From contig NZ_ATXH01000009.1 of NCBI RefSeq assembly GCF_000421585.1, positions 1-64,000 on the forward strand: a DNA stretch of 64,000 nucleotides, written 5' to 3'. Under the pieces are notes generated by a model. The model was not told the DNA's origin, made no database searches, and saw only the letters and a list, made by a program, of their open reading frames with translations. This document shows, piece after piece, positions 34,411 to 44,520 of the stretch. This stretch comes from Thermodesulfatator atlanticus DSM 21156 (GTDB taxonomy: Bacteria; Desulfobacterota; Thermodesulfobacteria; Thermodesulfobacteriales; Thermodesulfatatoraceae). How positions within the stretch are numbered: position 1 is the stretch's first letter; each line of letters begins with the position of its first letter. The position numbers and the translations under genes were made by a program.

Positions 34411-34807
34411 TCACCCCTTGGTAATGTCTAAGTTGGGGCTTTTCCCCGGAAAAATCAACGGCTATTAAGTCAAAGCGCAAAACTTGAGCTTTGGGTTTTT
34501 CCTTTTGTAGGTAAAGCTTGGCAAGGGAGAGTATTTTTTTCTTTTTGGCAGGCGTTAGGGCCTCTTCCGGGCTTCCCTTGCGGAGACTACGGCGCGCTTT
34601 CACCTCAACAAAGACCAGCGTTTTACCCTTTTTGACCACAAGATCCAGCTCTCCAAAGCGGGTACGCCAGTTTTTGGCGCAAACATGGTAGCCTTTAAGG
34701 CGAAAGTACCATACGGCCAGCTTTTCCGCGAAAGAACCCAAGACTTTCGGGTCTTTCGGTTTCTGCCAGCGGCCGAAAAGAGAGACGATGGAGGGGACAA
34801 GGGCCAT
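34388..34807 (-). CDS. yraN: YraN-family endonuclease-like protein (UPF0102)
   Basis: The 139-residue protein has the PD-(D/E)XK-like core of YraN: FAEKLAVWYFRLKGYHVCAKNWR, then RFGELDLVVKKGKTLVFVEVKARRS and a C-terminal RFDLIAVDF. Conserved Glu, Asp and the ExK pair are present. Function in the cell is unclear; Holliday-junction-resolvase-like activity has been suggested. The gene overlaps the rnhB 3' end by 113 bases if the ATG is used. A TTG start at 34741 would reduce this to 47. The rnhB-yraN order is common in bacteria. Confidence 0.88.
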   Translation of the reverse strand: MALVPSIVSLFGRWQKPKDPKVLGSFAEKLAVWYFRLKGYHVCAKNWRTRFGELDLVVKKGKTLVFVEVKARRSLRKGSPEEALTPAKKKKILSLAKLYLQKEKPKAQVLRFDLIAVDFSGEKPQLRHYQGVIEDDYQT

Positions 34808-35363
34808 GTGTTTTTAAGGCCTCCAGGTGTTTTCTGGTGGCATAGCCTTTGTGTTTCTCAAAGCTATACTCAGGATAAAGCTTTGCAGCTTCAGCCATAA
34901 TAGCATCACGGGTAACTTTGGCTACAATGGAAGCCGCAGCTATTGAACGACAAAGGGCATCGCCGTCAATAATTGCTTTTTGAAGCCCTGCCCATGGAGT
35001 AGTGAATTTACCATCCACAAGGGCTAGCTCTGGCCTTGGGGAAAGCGCTTCAAGGGCTTGCGCCATAGCCTGTAGGCTTGCCTTCAAAATGCCAATTTGG
35101 TCAATAACTTCGTTTTCAATACGGGCCACTGCCCAGGAAACAGCCTCTTTAGTGATGATCTGATAGAGTTCTTCTCTTTTTTCAGGGGTAAGACATTTGG
35201 AATCAGCCAAGTGAGGGTGATCAAAATCAAGGGGCAAAATAACCGCTGCGGCCACTACGGGGCCAGCCAAGGCCCCGCGGCCGACTTCATCAACCCCGGC
35301 AATGTAGCGGTAACGCCCTAAAAACTGTCTTTCTCTTTCCCAACGAGAAGGTTTACCAAACAA
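34695..35363 (-). CDS. rnhB: Ribonuclease HII
   Basis: RNase HII cuts RNA in RNA:DNA hybrids and at single ribonucleotides. The protein (222 residues) contains GVDEVGRGALAGPVVAAAV with the first catalytic Asp-Glu, LADSKCLTPEKREEL, ALVDG and the fourth acidic region with SIVAKVTRDAIM. The C-terminal HGPCPLHRLSF is the usual family end, but about 25 more residues extend into yraN. The TTG at 35363 is preferred as start. It lies one base past the rplS stop, with AAGGAG 10 bases upstream; a longer start would overlap rplS by 65 bases. Confidence 0.9.
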   Translation of the reverse strand: MFGKPSRWERERQFLGRYRYIAGVDEVGRGALAGPVVAAAVILPLDFDHPHLADSKCLTPEKREELYQIITKEAVSWAVARIENEVIDQIGILKASLQAMAQALEALSPRPELALVDGKFTTPWAGLQKAIIDGDALCRSIAAASIVAKVTRDAIMAEAAKLYPEYSFEKHKGYATRKHLEALKTHGPCPLHRLSFRPLAETERPESLGFFRGKAGRMVLSP

Positions 35364-35364
35364 C

Positions 35365-35712
35365 CTAACGGCGCTCCTTAATCCTTGCAGCTTTACCAGT
35401 ACGTCCACGAAGATAGTAAAGACGAGCACGACGCACTTTACCGCGCTTGACTACTTCTATCTTTTCTAAACGGGGTGAATGAAGCGGAAAAGTTCTCTCA
35501 ACACCGATGCCGTAAGAGACCTTGCGTACGGTAAAGGTGGCACCTGTGCCAGAGCCACGTTTTCTGATAACAACTCCCTGAAAGACCTGGGTTCTTTCTT
35601 TGTCCTCGCCTTCCACAATACGGAAATAGACTTTTACCGTATCTCCAGGGCGAAATTCAGGTAAATCTTTCCGCATAAATTCGCTTTCGATTTCTCTGAT
35701 TACCGGAAGCAT
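35365..35712 (-). CDS. rplS: 50S ribosomal protein L19
   Basis: This 115-residue protein sits at the 30S/50S interface. It matches L19 throughout: [33 protein letters not shown], then [15 protein letters not shown] and [22 protein letters not shown]. The ATG at 35712 is chosen for its ideal AAGGAGG six bases upstream. It follows the SPOUT methyltransferase gene in the standard trmD-rplS gene order. Confidence 0.98.
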   Translation of the reverse strand: MLPVIREIESEFMRKDLPEFRPGDTVKVYFRIVEGEDKERTQVFQGVVIRKRGSGTGATFTVRKVSYGIGVERTFPLHSPRLEKIEVVKRGKVRRARLYYLRGRTGKAARIKERR

Positions 35713-35723
35713 GACTTTCCTCC

Positions 35724-36305
35724 TTAAATCCTTTTCCACCAGCTTTCGCCAAGTAGGCGATCTAAAATAATAGCAGCTGCTGCGCGTACAGAAAGATGAT
35801 TATAATTATTTCCTCTTCCGCGAATAGGTTCAAGCACGTAGGGGCAAGCTTCTATTAACTTAGGCGCAAGCCCCCAGGCCGTGCCTAAAAGGAGAAGTAT
35901 TACTTCTCCGCTCCATACCAATTCGCGTGCGCGCGCAAAGCTAATATTAGCATATTTTTCACGGGCATCTGTGCCTAAAAGCAAAGGCACCCGTCCTTCT
36001 TTTCTTGCTATTTCGTCAAGCGCCACTTTGAGCGCTGGGACCACTTTTAAAATCTTCAAAGCGTCCTCGCGATCGGGGTTATATACCCTACCATAGCCAT
36101 TCTGCCAATACTCGATGAGTTCTTTTACCAGTTCGCGCTGCTCCCTGAGGGGCTGGACTATGTAATAGGCCTTTGCTCCGTAGGTACGGCAAATCCTTGA
36201 AATATCATGAATATCAAGATTGGTAACAGATGACGCAATTATTTTACCTTCTTTGTTGATCACGGGATAATGCACTAAGGCTACGTAAACACGGGGTTCA
36301 GGCAT
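35724..36305 (-). CDS. SPOUT-fold RNA methyltransferase (PF09936-like, TM1570 type)
   Basis: The protein (193 residues) resembles the stand-alone SPOUT methyltransferases found between trmD and rplS in thermophiles such as Thermotoga. It has [22 protein letters not shown] at the start, [24 protein letters not shown], and the knot-forming C-terminal segments [11 protein letters not shown] and [25 protein letters not shown]. Target nucleotide unknown. The ATG at 36305 overlaps the trmD stop by 8 bases. Confidence 0.88.
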   Translation of the reverse strand: MPEPRVYVALVHYPVINKEGKIIASSVTNLDIHDISRICRTYGAKAYYIVQPLREQRELVKELIEYWQNGYGRVYNPDREDALKILKVVPALKVALDEIARKEGRVPLLLGTDAREKYANISFARARELVWSGEVILLLLGTAWGLAPKLIEACPYVLEPIRGRGNNYNHLSVRAAAAIILDRLLGESWWKRI

Positions 36306-37032
36306 CTTCTTTCCATCCCAGTTTTTTGAGAAATTCTTTGTCTTCAGGGGTAAGCTCGGCAGCCTTAAGCAGATCAGGCCTTCTTTTGAAGGTGACTTCA
36401 AGTGATTTTTGACGCCGCCATTTTTCTATCTTGGCGTGGTCACCTGAGAGCAAAACCTGAGGGACCTCATAGCCCATAAAATTTCGTGGCCTGGTATATT
36501 GGGGATATTTAAGGAGCCCTTGGCTAAAGGTCTCTTTTTCCACGGAGTCGCGTTTGCCAACCACCCCTGGCACCAGGCGTGCAACTGCTTCGACAATTAC
36601 CAGAGCTGCTACCTCCCCGCCGAAGACCACGTAATCACCAATAGAAATTTCGTCGTGAATAAAGTGTTCACGGATTCTTTCGTCAATGCCTTCGTAGCGT
36701 CCACAGATAAGAACCAGATGCTTTTTTTCGTAAAGCTCGCGGACAATCTTTTGGTTGAGAAGGCGCCCTTGAGGGGAAAGATAGACGATATAAGGGTTTC
36801 CTTCTCTTTTTGTTTTTTCAATGGCTCGAAAAAGGGGCTCGGGCTTAAAGACCATGCCCTCTCCGCCCCCAAAGGGGCGGTCATCAACCATTTTGTGTTT
36901 GTCAAAAGCAAAATCACGCAAGTTTAGGAAATTAATGGAAATAAGACCTTTTTCTTGGGCTTTTTTGAGAGCTCCTACTTTTAGCGGACTTTCAAAGTAT
37001 TCTGGAAAAATCGTGATGATATCAAAGCGCAT
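36298..37032 (-). CDS. trmD: tRNA (guanine37-N1)-methyltransferase TrmD
   Basis: TrmD makes m1G37 in tRNA to prevent frameshifting. The protein (about 244 residues) begins MRFDIITIFPEYF and has the SAM-knot residues YLSPQGRLLNQ, LICGRYEGIDERIRE and ISIGDYVVFGGEVAAL, plus the C-terminal PQYTRPRNFMGYEVPQVLLSGDH. The ATG at 37032 matches the family start; a further ATG at 37068 is possible. It is the first gene of trmD-SPOUT-rplS-rnhB-yraN-DUF6178. rimM is not upstream. Confidence 0.96.
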   Translation of the reverse strand: MRFDIITIFPEYFESPLKVGALKKAQEKGLISINFLNLRDFAFDKHKMVDDRPFGGGEGMVFKPEPLFRAIEKTKREGNPYIVYLSPQGRLLNQKIVRELYEKKHLVLICGRYEGIDERIREHFIHDEISIGDYVVFGGEVAALVIVEAVARLVPGVVGKRDSVEKETFSQGLLKYPQYTRPRNFMGYEVPQVLLSGDHAKIEKWRRQKSLEVTFKRRPDLLKAAELTPEDKEFLKKLGWKEDA

Positions 37033-37167
37033 TTTCTCTTTTGTTTCTTTTGAAACTGAGTTGCTCATTTTTTCATTTCGTGGTAAACGGCAAAGGAAAA
37101 TTTTAAGCCATTATACAGGATTAAATTTTTTTAAAAACGGTACTCAAGTGAACGAAGAAGGTCGATC

Positions 37168-38106
37168 TTGCTACGGATTTATCGCACGGAAAAAGGCGTT
37201 TTGTCCCTTGCGCCGCAAATTGAGCGGCATTGCTGGGTCTGTCTCACCTCTCCCACCGAAGAAGAACTCCAGTATGTCCAAGAAACCCTAAAGATTCTCC
37301 CTGAGTTTTTGCGCTATCCACTTGACGAAGAAGAAACCCCCCGTATCGAACTCGAAGAAGACCAACTCTTGATTATTTTGCGGGTGCCAGATCCGCGGCA
37401 TGAAGAAGGTTACGTGCGCTATGAGACCATCCCTATTGGCATAATTGTTACCGATGAGGTCATCATAACTATCTGCCTGAAAGATAATCCCGTATTCGAA
37501 GATTTCTTGATGGCAGTAAACAGGGTGAAAAATTTTACCCTTGAACGCCCGGTACTATTTCTTTTTCATCTCTTTTTTTCCATTGCCACCCTTTATCTTC
37601 GTTATCTCCGCTTGATAGACAGGCTCATTAACGAATACGAGCAAGAGCTTTACCGCTCTATGCGCAACAAAGAGCTTCTTAAGCTGCTCAATATCGAAAA
37701 AAGCTTGGTCTATTTCAACACGGCCTTAAGGGCCAATGATATTGTCTTAAGTCGCCTGCAGTCTGGTCGTTTCTTAAGGCTTACCGAAGACGATCTTGAG
37801 CTTTTAGAAGATGTTCAGATTGAAAACCGCCAGGCCATTGACATGGCCAAGATCTTTAGCGACATCTTGACAGGCACCATGGATGCCTATGCTTCGGTGA
37901 TTTCCAACAACCTCAACGTGGTGATGAAATTTTTGACCTCGGTCACTATTGTGCTCATGCTGCCTAATCTTGTGGCAAGTATTTACGGCATGAATATCGA
38001 GCTTCCTCTTCAGCATTCACCCCATGCCTTTTTCATCCTGATGGGCCTTTCTTTTATCCTGTCTGGAATTGTAGTGGCTTTATTCATCAAAAAGAAACTT
38101 TTCTGA
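37168..38106 (+). CDS. CorA-family divalent cation transporter
   Basis: The 312-residue protein has a large N-terminal cytoplasmic domain (alpha/beta, then long helix) and two C-terminal membrane helices with the diagnostic SIYGMNIELP loop (GMN motif, about 270-279). CorA pentamers import Mg2+ or Co2+. The start is TTG at 37168 with a GAAGAAGG-like site upstream; no ATG lies close enough to keep the conserved N-terminus. It is monocistronic. Confidence 0.92.
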   Translation: MLRIYRTEKGVLSLAPQIERHCWVCLTSPTEEELQYVQETLKILPEFLRYPLDEEETPRIELEEDQLLIILRVPDPRHEEGYVRYETIPIGIIVTDEVIITICLKDNPVFEDFLMAVNRVKNFTLERPVLFLFHLFFSIATLYLRYLRLIDRLINEYEQELYRSMRNKELLKLLNIEKSLVYFNTALRANDIVLSRLQSGRFLRLTEDDLELLEDVQIENRQAIDMAKIFSDILTGTMDAYASVISNNLNVVMKFLTSVTIVLMLPNLVASIYGMNIELPLQHSPHAFFILMGLSFILSGIVVALFIKKKLF

Positions 38107-38139
38107 GTTCCCTTATTACTGGTTTTTTTAATCTTAGGC

Positions 38140-38199
38140 GAGACTTTTGCGAAACATTTTTTTTCAAAACCCGTTCAGCAACCGTTCCCATTTTTCGGG
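38140..38199. mobile_element. Decayed miniature element (left end and half module)
   Basis: GAGACTTTTGCGAAACATTT, then CCCGTTCAGCAACCGTTCCCATTTTTCGG. The right arm of the palindrome and the right end are missing. Confidence 0.5.
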
Positions 38200-38312
38200 T
38201 TGACTTAGAACACCGATCTCTGCCCTTTTACACAGGGCTTTAAGCCTGTTCTAACATCCTTATCAGAAACTTCTGGTTGCTAAAGGCGAGGGCTTATTTT
38301 AAATTGCCTTCC

Positions 38313-39098
38313 ATGACTTATACCGATGCTATCCTATTAGGAGTCCTTCAGGGGATTACGGAATTTTTGCCCATCTCAAGCTCAGGGCATCTCATCCTTG
38401 CGGAAAAATTTTTCCAGGTAAAAGGCCAGAGCCTTACCTTTGACGTATTCCTACATTTAGGGACGCTTCTGGCAGTGCTTTTGTATTTCTGGCGTGATTG
38501 GCTAAGGATCATCTCCTTTGGCCGTGCCCCTGGCCAGAATCCCAAACTTCTCTTTTATCTTATTTTTGCTACCATTCCCGGGGCTTTAGCAGGGGTTATG
38601 CTTGAAGACTTGGTGGCTACGGTTTTTCGTTCGCCATTAAGGGTAGCTATTATGCTGATGATAATGTCAATTCCCATGGTGGTGGCAGAGATTTTTGCCC
38701 GAAAAGAAAAAAGTATCGACGAGCTTACTTTGCCAAAGGCCCTTGCTATTGGATGCGCCCAGGCCATTGCAGTCATCCCAGGGACCTCTCGAAGTGGCAT
38801 TACCATGTCAGCCGGGCTTTTAGTAGGGCTTAAGCGCGAAGAAGCAGCACGTTTTTCCTTTTTGCTCTCAGCTCCTATCATTGCCGGGGCAGGGCTTTTT
38901 GAAAGTTTAAAAGTGCTCAAAGCTGGCGAAGGATTCTCTTTGGTTTATCTCTGTGGTTTTGTGGCTTCGTTTGTCTCAGGTATTTTGGTCATCGCATGGC
39001 TTCTTCGCTTTTTGCGCAATCACACCTTTTATCCCTTTGTGGCTTATCGTATACTTTTGGCAGCCCTAATCTTTTGGTGGGTTTTTTTAAATGCTTAA
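38313..39098 (+). CDS. uppP: Undecaprenyl-diphosphatase UppP (BacA)
   Basis: UppP dephosphorylates undecaprenyl pyrophosphate to recycle the lipid carrier. The 261-residue membrane protein contains LQGITEFLPISSSGHLIL near the start and PGTSRSGITMSAGLL in the middle, the two conserved active-site motifs with Glu, Ser, His and Arg. The ATG at 38313 (MTYTDAILLG) is chosen by family alignment rather than the ATG at 38277. It overlaps the next gene by 8 bases. Confidence 0.96.
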   Translation: MTYTDAILLGVLQGITEFLPISSSGHLILAEKFFQVKGQSLTFDVFLHLGTLLAVLLYFWRDWLRIISFGRAPGQNPKLLFYLIFATIPGALAGVMLEDLVATVFRSPLRVAIMLMIMSIPMVVAEIFARKEKSIDELTLPKALAIGCAQAIAVIPGTSRSGITMSAGLLVGLKREEAARFSFLLSAPIIAGAGLFESLKVLKAGEGFSLVYLCGFVASFVSGILVIAWLLRFLRNHTFYPFVAYRILLAALIFWWVFLNA

Positions 39099-40119
39099 AA
39101 AGACATTTGTGGTTTTTTTTCTCTTTTTTCTGGTTTCATCCGCAGTTGCTAAAGAAAGATCTCAAAATCTTTTCACAAAACTCAATAAAAAAATCGTCAC
39201 CGTTATCGCTGCTCCTGTTGAAACTGACTTTTTACGTAGTGACACCCTGCCTGCTGGGGTAGCAAGTGGGGTTTTGGTGTCTTCTCAGGGGCATGTATTA
39301 GTGCCTGCCTTTTTGGTTCAGGGAGCGCGTTGGATTGACGTTGTCTTTTATGATGGGACTTTCCTAGGCGGAAAACTCCTTGGGGTGGACCGCTTAAGCG
39401 GGCTTGCGCTTTTGAAAGTCAAGTTACCCAAAAAAATACTGCCTGTTTCTTTGGCACGCCAAGACGTTTATCTTGGTCAAGATCTCTTTTTGGTAACCAG
39501 GCCTCGCTTCAAGTTGTGCATGCGTAAGACCACGGTCATTGAGGCCCCGGCAAGCGTGAAATTCTCCTTTGGGACTTTGGCAAGCTTTTATGCCACAGAT
39601 CTCAATATTTCCTTTTGCGGATCAGGCCCGGTATTCAATGAGCAGGGAGAGCTTGTTGGTTTTGCCCTTAATTTACCAAATTTTAAATTTTCAAGCGGGC
39701 AAAAGCTAGTCCCCTCTCATCTGATGCGCCTGGTAATATCAGATCTTATGGAAAAAGAGCGGGTAGTTTGGCCCTGGCTGGGTATTGAAGGGCTTTCTCT
39801 TAATCCTTCTCTCGTGAAATTGCTTGATTTGCCATTTAGCCAAGGCCTTTTGATCACAAAGGTGCTACCAGGAAGTCCAGCCCGCAAAGTGGGCTTAAGA
39901 GGCGCTCGCAAAAAGGTGTCGTTAGGAAACGTAATTTATCCCTTGGGTGGAGACATTATTATTTCTATTGACGGCCAAAGGGTAACTTCTCAGGCTAAAC
40001 TTGAAAAAATCATTTTTGCCAAATCCCCAGGAGATCTGGTAACAATAAAATATTGGCGTGGTAAAAAGATGCACAAGTTAGATCTTTATCTTGGAAGGAG
40101 GAGCTTTCTTAGGCCATGA
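39091..40119 (+). CDS. HtrA-like protein with degenerate active site and PDZ domain
   Basis: The 342-residue protein has a signal peptide (about 1-20, VSSAVA-KE), a trypsin-like DegP-type domain and a C-terminal PDZ domain (about 215-330: WLGIEGLSLN, GLLITKVLPGSPARKVGLR). The triad appears lost. The NAHVV His position is PAFLV, the Asp position in DxxxDLAll reads DRLSGLALL, and the GNSGGP Ser motif reads FCGSGP with Gly where Ser should be. It probably binds peptides or protein C-termini in the periplasm without cutting. Translation is coupled to the next gene by an ATGA overlap. Confidence 0.8.
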   Translation: MLKKTFVVFFLFFLVSSAVAKERSQNLFTKLNKKIVTVIAAPVETDFLRSDTLPAGVASGVLVSSQGHVLVPAFLVQGARWIDVVFYDGTFLGGKLLGVDRLSGLALLKVKLPKKILPVSLARQDVYLGQDLFLVTRPRFKLCMRKTTVIEAPASVKFSFGTLASFYATDLNISFCGSGPVFNEQGELVGFALNLPNFKFSSGQKLVPSHLMRLVISDLMEKERVVWPWLGIEGLSLNPSLVKLLDLPFSQGLLITKVLPGSPARKVGLRGARKKVSLGNVIYPLGGDIIISIDGQRVTSQAKLEKIIFAKSPGDLVTIKYWRGKKMHKLDLYLGRRSFLRP

Positions 40120-40826
40120 TAAAAATTCCTGAAAATATTAAACCCCTTTATGAGAAGCTTAGCGAAAAATATAGCCTTGAGGTTGAACCGCTAAATATTC
40201 GCGGAAAAGTTATAAACATTGTCAAACCTGCCAATATCGAGGAACTAATCCCTGAAGATCCTTTTGAAAAAGTAGAAAACTTCCCCTTTTGGATAAAAAT
40301 TTGGGAAGCTGCCATTGTTCTAGCCGATTTTATGGCCACCATAAAACCTGTTAACAGGGTCCTTGAAATCGGAGCGGGGTTAGGGGTGGTAGGTCTAACA
40401 GCCGCAGCCTTTGGTCACAAAGAAGTCGTTATAACCGATTACGAAGATGAATGTCTGGATTTTTTGAGACTTAACGCTGCTCTTAACAATTTGGCTAATG
40501 TAAAGGTTGAAAAACTTGATTGGCGCAAGCCCAAAGATCTAGGCTCCTTTGACATTATTGTTGGAGCAGAAGTTGTTTTTAGCGGCCGCTTTTTTGAGTC
40601 CCTTTATCAGCTATTCCATAAATACCTTGTTCCTGGGGGAGTAGTTTATCTTGCCCATGATAAAGAACGCATGCGCACCCTTGCCCCTTTTCTTTATCTC
40701 GCAGAAAAAGAATTTGAACAGGCAGTTAGCCAGCGCAAATTACGCGCAGACGATGAGGTTTACGAGATCGTTATCTCGCGTCTTATCCCGCGTAAAGGCA
40801 CTATGGAAACCAATAGCTCTGCCTGA
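40116..40826 (+). CDS. Class I SAM-dependent methyltransferase (METTL/ETFB-MT-like)
   Basis: The 236-residue protein has motif I VLEIGAGLGVVGLTAAAFG (about 85-103), an acidic loop TDYEDECLDFLRLNA and DIIVGAEVVF near motif IV. It resembles protein-lysine or small-molecule methyltransferases of the METTL20/21 group. The substrate is unknown. Its start overlaps the stop of the PDZ protein, so the two are expressed together. It meets the LysR gene tail to tail. Confidence 0.8.
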   Translation: MIKIPENIKPLYEKLSEKYSLEVEPLNIRGKVINIVKPANIEELIPEDPFEKVENFPFWIKIWEAAIVLADFMATIKPVNRVLEIGAGLGVVGLTAAAFGHKEVVITDYEDECLDFLRLNAALNNLANVKVEKLDWRKPKDLGSFDIIVGAEVVFSGRFFESLYQLFHKYLVPGGVVYLAHDKERMRTLAPFLYLAEKEFEQAVSQRKLRADDEVYEIVISRLIPRKGTMETNSSA

Positions 40827-41726
40827 TCATTTTTCTTCCTGGGTTTTATTTTCACAAAAAGCTAAAAAGGCCCTGGAAGCGGGCGATAACTCCCTTTCTT
40901 TATGGTGAATCAGGTAGAAATTTCTTTTTATGGCTAATTTTTCCACAGGTATTTCTGCAAGTTCGCCCTTGGTTAATTCGCTTTCAACGGCCCTTTTAGA
41001 AAGAAAAGAATAACCAAGGCCTGCTTTAATAGCCTGTTTTACCGCCTCCGTGGAACCCATCTGAACCACGATATTCAGCTTTTCTGGAGAAATTCTATGT
41101 TTTTTAAGAGCCTTTAGCACCGTAGCCCATGTTCCTGAGCCTGGTTCTCTTCCTATAAGGGGAAGATCAAGAAGTTCTTTAAGCGTTAGAGGGGAAGAGG
41201 GTTCGTTTTGAGGAAGACCAACTAGGATAATTTCATCAGGAAAAATAGGCTTAAAGGCAATATTGCTAGGGCCATCTTTAGCTCCCACCATGCCAATTTC
41301 TATTTTTCCATTAAGCAAATCATTTATGATCTGGGCGGTATCTCCCACCTTAAGGAAAATAGATATTTCCGGATGCTCTTTTTGGAACTCAGCCAAAATA
41401 AACGGCAGGATGTATTGGCCAGGTATGGTGCTTCCGCCTACTTCGATCCGTCCAGTGCGCACACCTTTAAAATCACTTATTTCTTTTTCCATCTGGCGGT
41501 AAAGTTCAAGAATTTTGCGGGCCCATTCATATAGAAAAAGCCCTGCTCTCGTAGGGTTTACTTCACGTGTGCTACGGTCAAACAGTCTTAAACCAAAGTA
41601 TTCTTCAAGGGATTTGATATGACCTGAGACCGTGGGTTGAGAGAGATTAATCCTTGCGGCAGTCTCTGAAAAGCTTTTGGTTTCAACCAACACGACAAAG
41701 GCTTCGAGTTTGCGTGGATCTACCAA
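40827..41726 (-). CDS. LysR-family transcriptional regulator (selenium-metabolism-associated/CysB-like type)
   Basis: The 299-residue protein has an N-terminal winged HTH (DPRKLEAFVVLVETKSFSETAARINLSQPTVSGHIKSLE, about 3-41, in family-typical form) and a substrate-binding effector domain (about 92-295). The sequence resembles the LysR group annotated as selenium-metabolism-associated in Deltaproteobacteria and Clostridia, a resemblance judged by eye. Its target cannot be read from context, since the adjacent genes are a convergent methyltransferase and, across 335 bases, the EAL-GGDEF gene. Confidence 0.82.
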   Translation of the reverse strand: MVDPRKLEAFVVLVETKSFSETAARINLSQPTVSGHIKSLEEYFGLRLFDRSTREVNPTRAGLFLYEWARKILELYRQMEKEISDFKGVRTGRIEVGGSTIPGQYILPFILAEFQKEHPEISIFLKVGDTAQIINDLLNGKIEIGMVGAKDGPSNIAFKPIFPDEIILVGLPQNEPSSPLTLKELLDLPLIGREPGSGTWATVLKALKKHRISPEKLNIVVQMGSTEAVKQAIKAGLGYSFLSKRAVESELTKGELAEIPVEKLAIKRNFYLIHHKERELSPASRAFLAFCENKTQEEK

Positions 41727-41826
41727 TTTGCCCTCCCGCTTTTCCAGATTTTAAGACTTTTCCATATATCAAAATTCAAGATTTGAAAAGACAAAAATTC
41801 ACTCATAAAAAATGTCAATACTATGC

Positions 41827-41958
41827 TAGACCGTTGCAAAATCGTCCAGATCAGTATTGCAAGTACAAGCGCCAGGGATCCGTTCCTGTTTTTCTTTCCG
41901 AAAAATGGGAACGAATCCCAGAACGGGCCTTTAAGAAAAGTTGTTTTACAAAGGTCTC
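41827..41958. mobile_element. Full-length miniature element (132 bp)
   Basis: It starts TAGACCGTTGCAAAATCGTC and ends TTTTACAAAGGTCTC. In between is the palindromic module GGATCCGTTCCTG ... GGGAACGAATCC. The ends have diverged and the flanking duplication (CTATGC / CTAATA) is poor, so this is an older insertion. Confidence 0.75.
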
Positions 41959-42061
41959 CTAATAAGTTCTGCAGAATTTGTCACAGATTTGTAAATAAAT
42001 ATTTTTAACTCCGTTTTTGTAGCAGTCGATTTAGATTAGTAGTCCTTCAAAGGAGTTGTAA

Positions 42062-43960
<1,899 letters not shown>

Positions 43961-44034
43961 TCAGTCGCTATAAAAGATAACCGGCTAAAAATTTTTGTCA
44001 ATATCTTGTAAAAATTGGCCTAAAAAAGGCCTGC

Positions 44035-44430
44035 TTAGGCTTTTGCCAGGATTTCTGGCAAAGCCTCTTTTATCATGTCTCTTACCCGTCGGAATGCTTC
44101 CAAATCGCTGCTTTTGGCCGGATCCGGGAAGGGATAGTGAATAGTCTTTTTAGCCTTGGCAAAATGGGGGCAATTTTCAGCGGCACTGTCGCAAAGCGTT
44201 ACCACCAAGTCAAATTCTTGGCCCATAAACTCGTCGAGATGCTTGCTCCTAAGTTGATCGGTATTTATGCCAATTTCTTCGAGAACCTGGCGGGCTAGAG
44301 GGTTTACGCCCCTTGGCCTTATCCCCGCTGAAAAGGCTTTGAATTCTTCTGGATAAAAAAAGTTTGTTAAAGCTTCAGCCATCTGGGAGCGACATGCATT
44401 TTCGGTACAGAGAAAAAGTACTCTTTTCAT
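44035..44430 (-). CDS. arsC: Arsenate reductase, thioredoxin-type low-molecular-weight phosphatase fold
   Basis: ArsC reduces arsenate to arsenite using three Cys and thioredoxin. The 131-residue protein has the P-loop CTENACRS (Cys8-X5-Arg14) and the downstream pair in CDSAAENC (about 82 and 89), as in the pI258-type enzyme, and DPAKSS near the C-terminus. The ATG at 44430 is used because upstream residues are not conserved in the family. It is divergent from the glycosyltransferase gene. Confidence 0.9.
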   Translation of the reverse strand: MKRVLFLCTENACRSQMAEALTNFFYPEEFKAFSAGIRPRGVNPLARQVLEEIGINTDQLRSKHLDEFMGQEFDLVVTLCDSAAENCPHFAKAKKTIHYPFPDPAKSSDLEAFRRVRDMIKEALPEILAKA

Positions 44431-44462
44431 GCTCTTGAACGCCAAAAAAGCGAATTTATTTT

Positions 44463-44492
44463 TTGTCTTGGCAAATCCTAATCCCTTATAAA
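44463..44492 (+). promoter_or_regulatory. Putative promoter of the glycosyltransferase-debranching operon
   Basis: TTGTCT and TATAAA are separated by 18 bases, ending 28 bases before the ATG with its strong GGAGGGAGG site. Confidence 0.4.
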
Positions 44493-44520
44493 TCGATTTT
44501 CCACTCTCTGGAGGGAGGAA

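Noticed and set aside
35724-36401. Longer start (36401) for the SPOUT methyltransferase
   Set aside because: The first 32 residues are the trmD 3' end in another frame; the ATG at 36305 overlaps the trmD stop by 8 bases and fits the family start.
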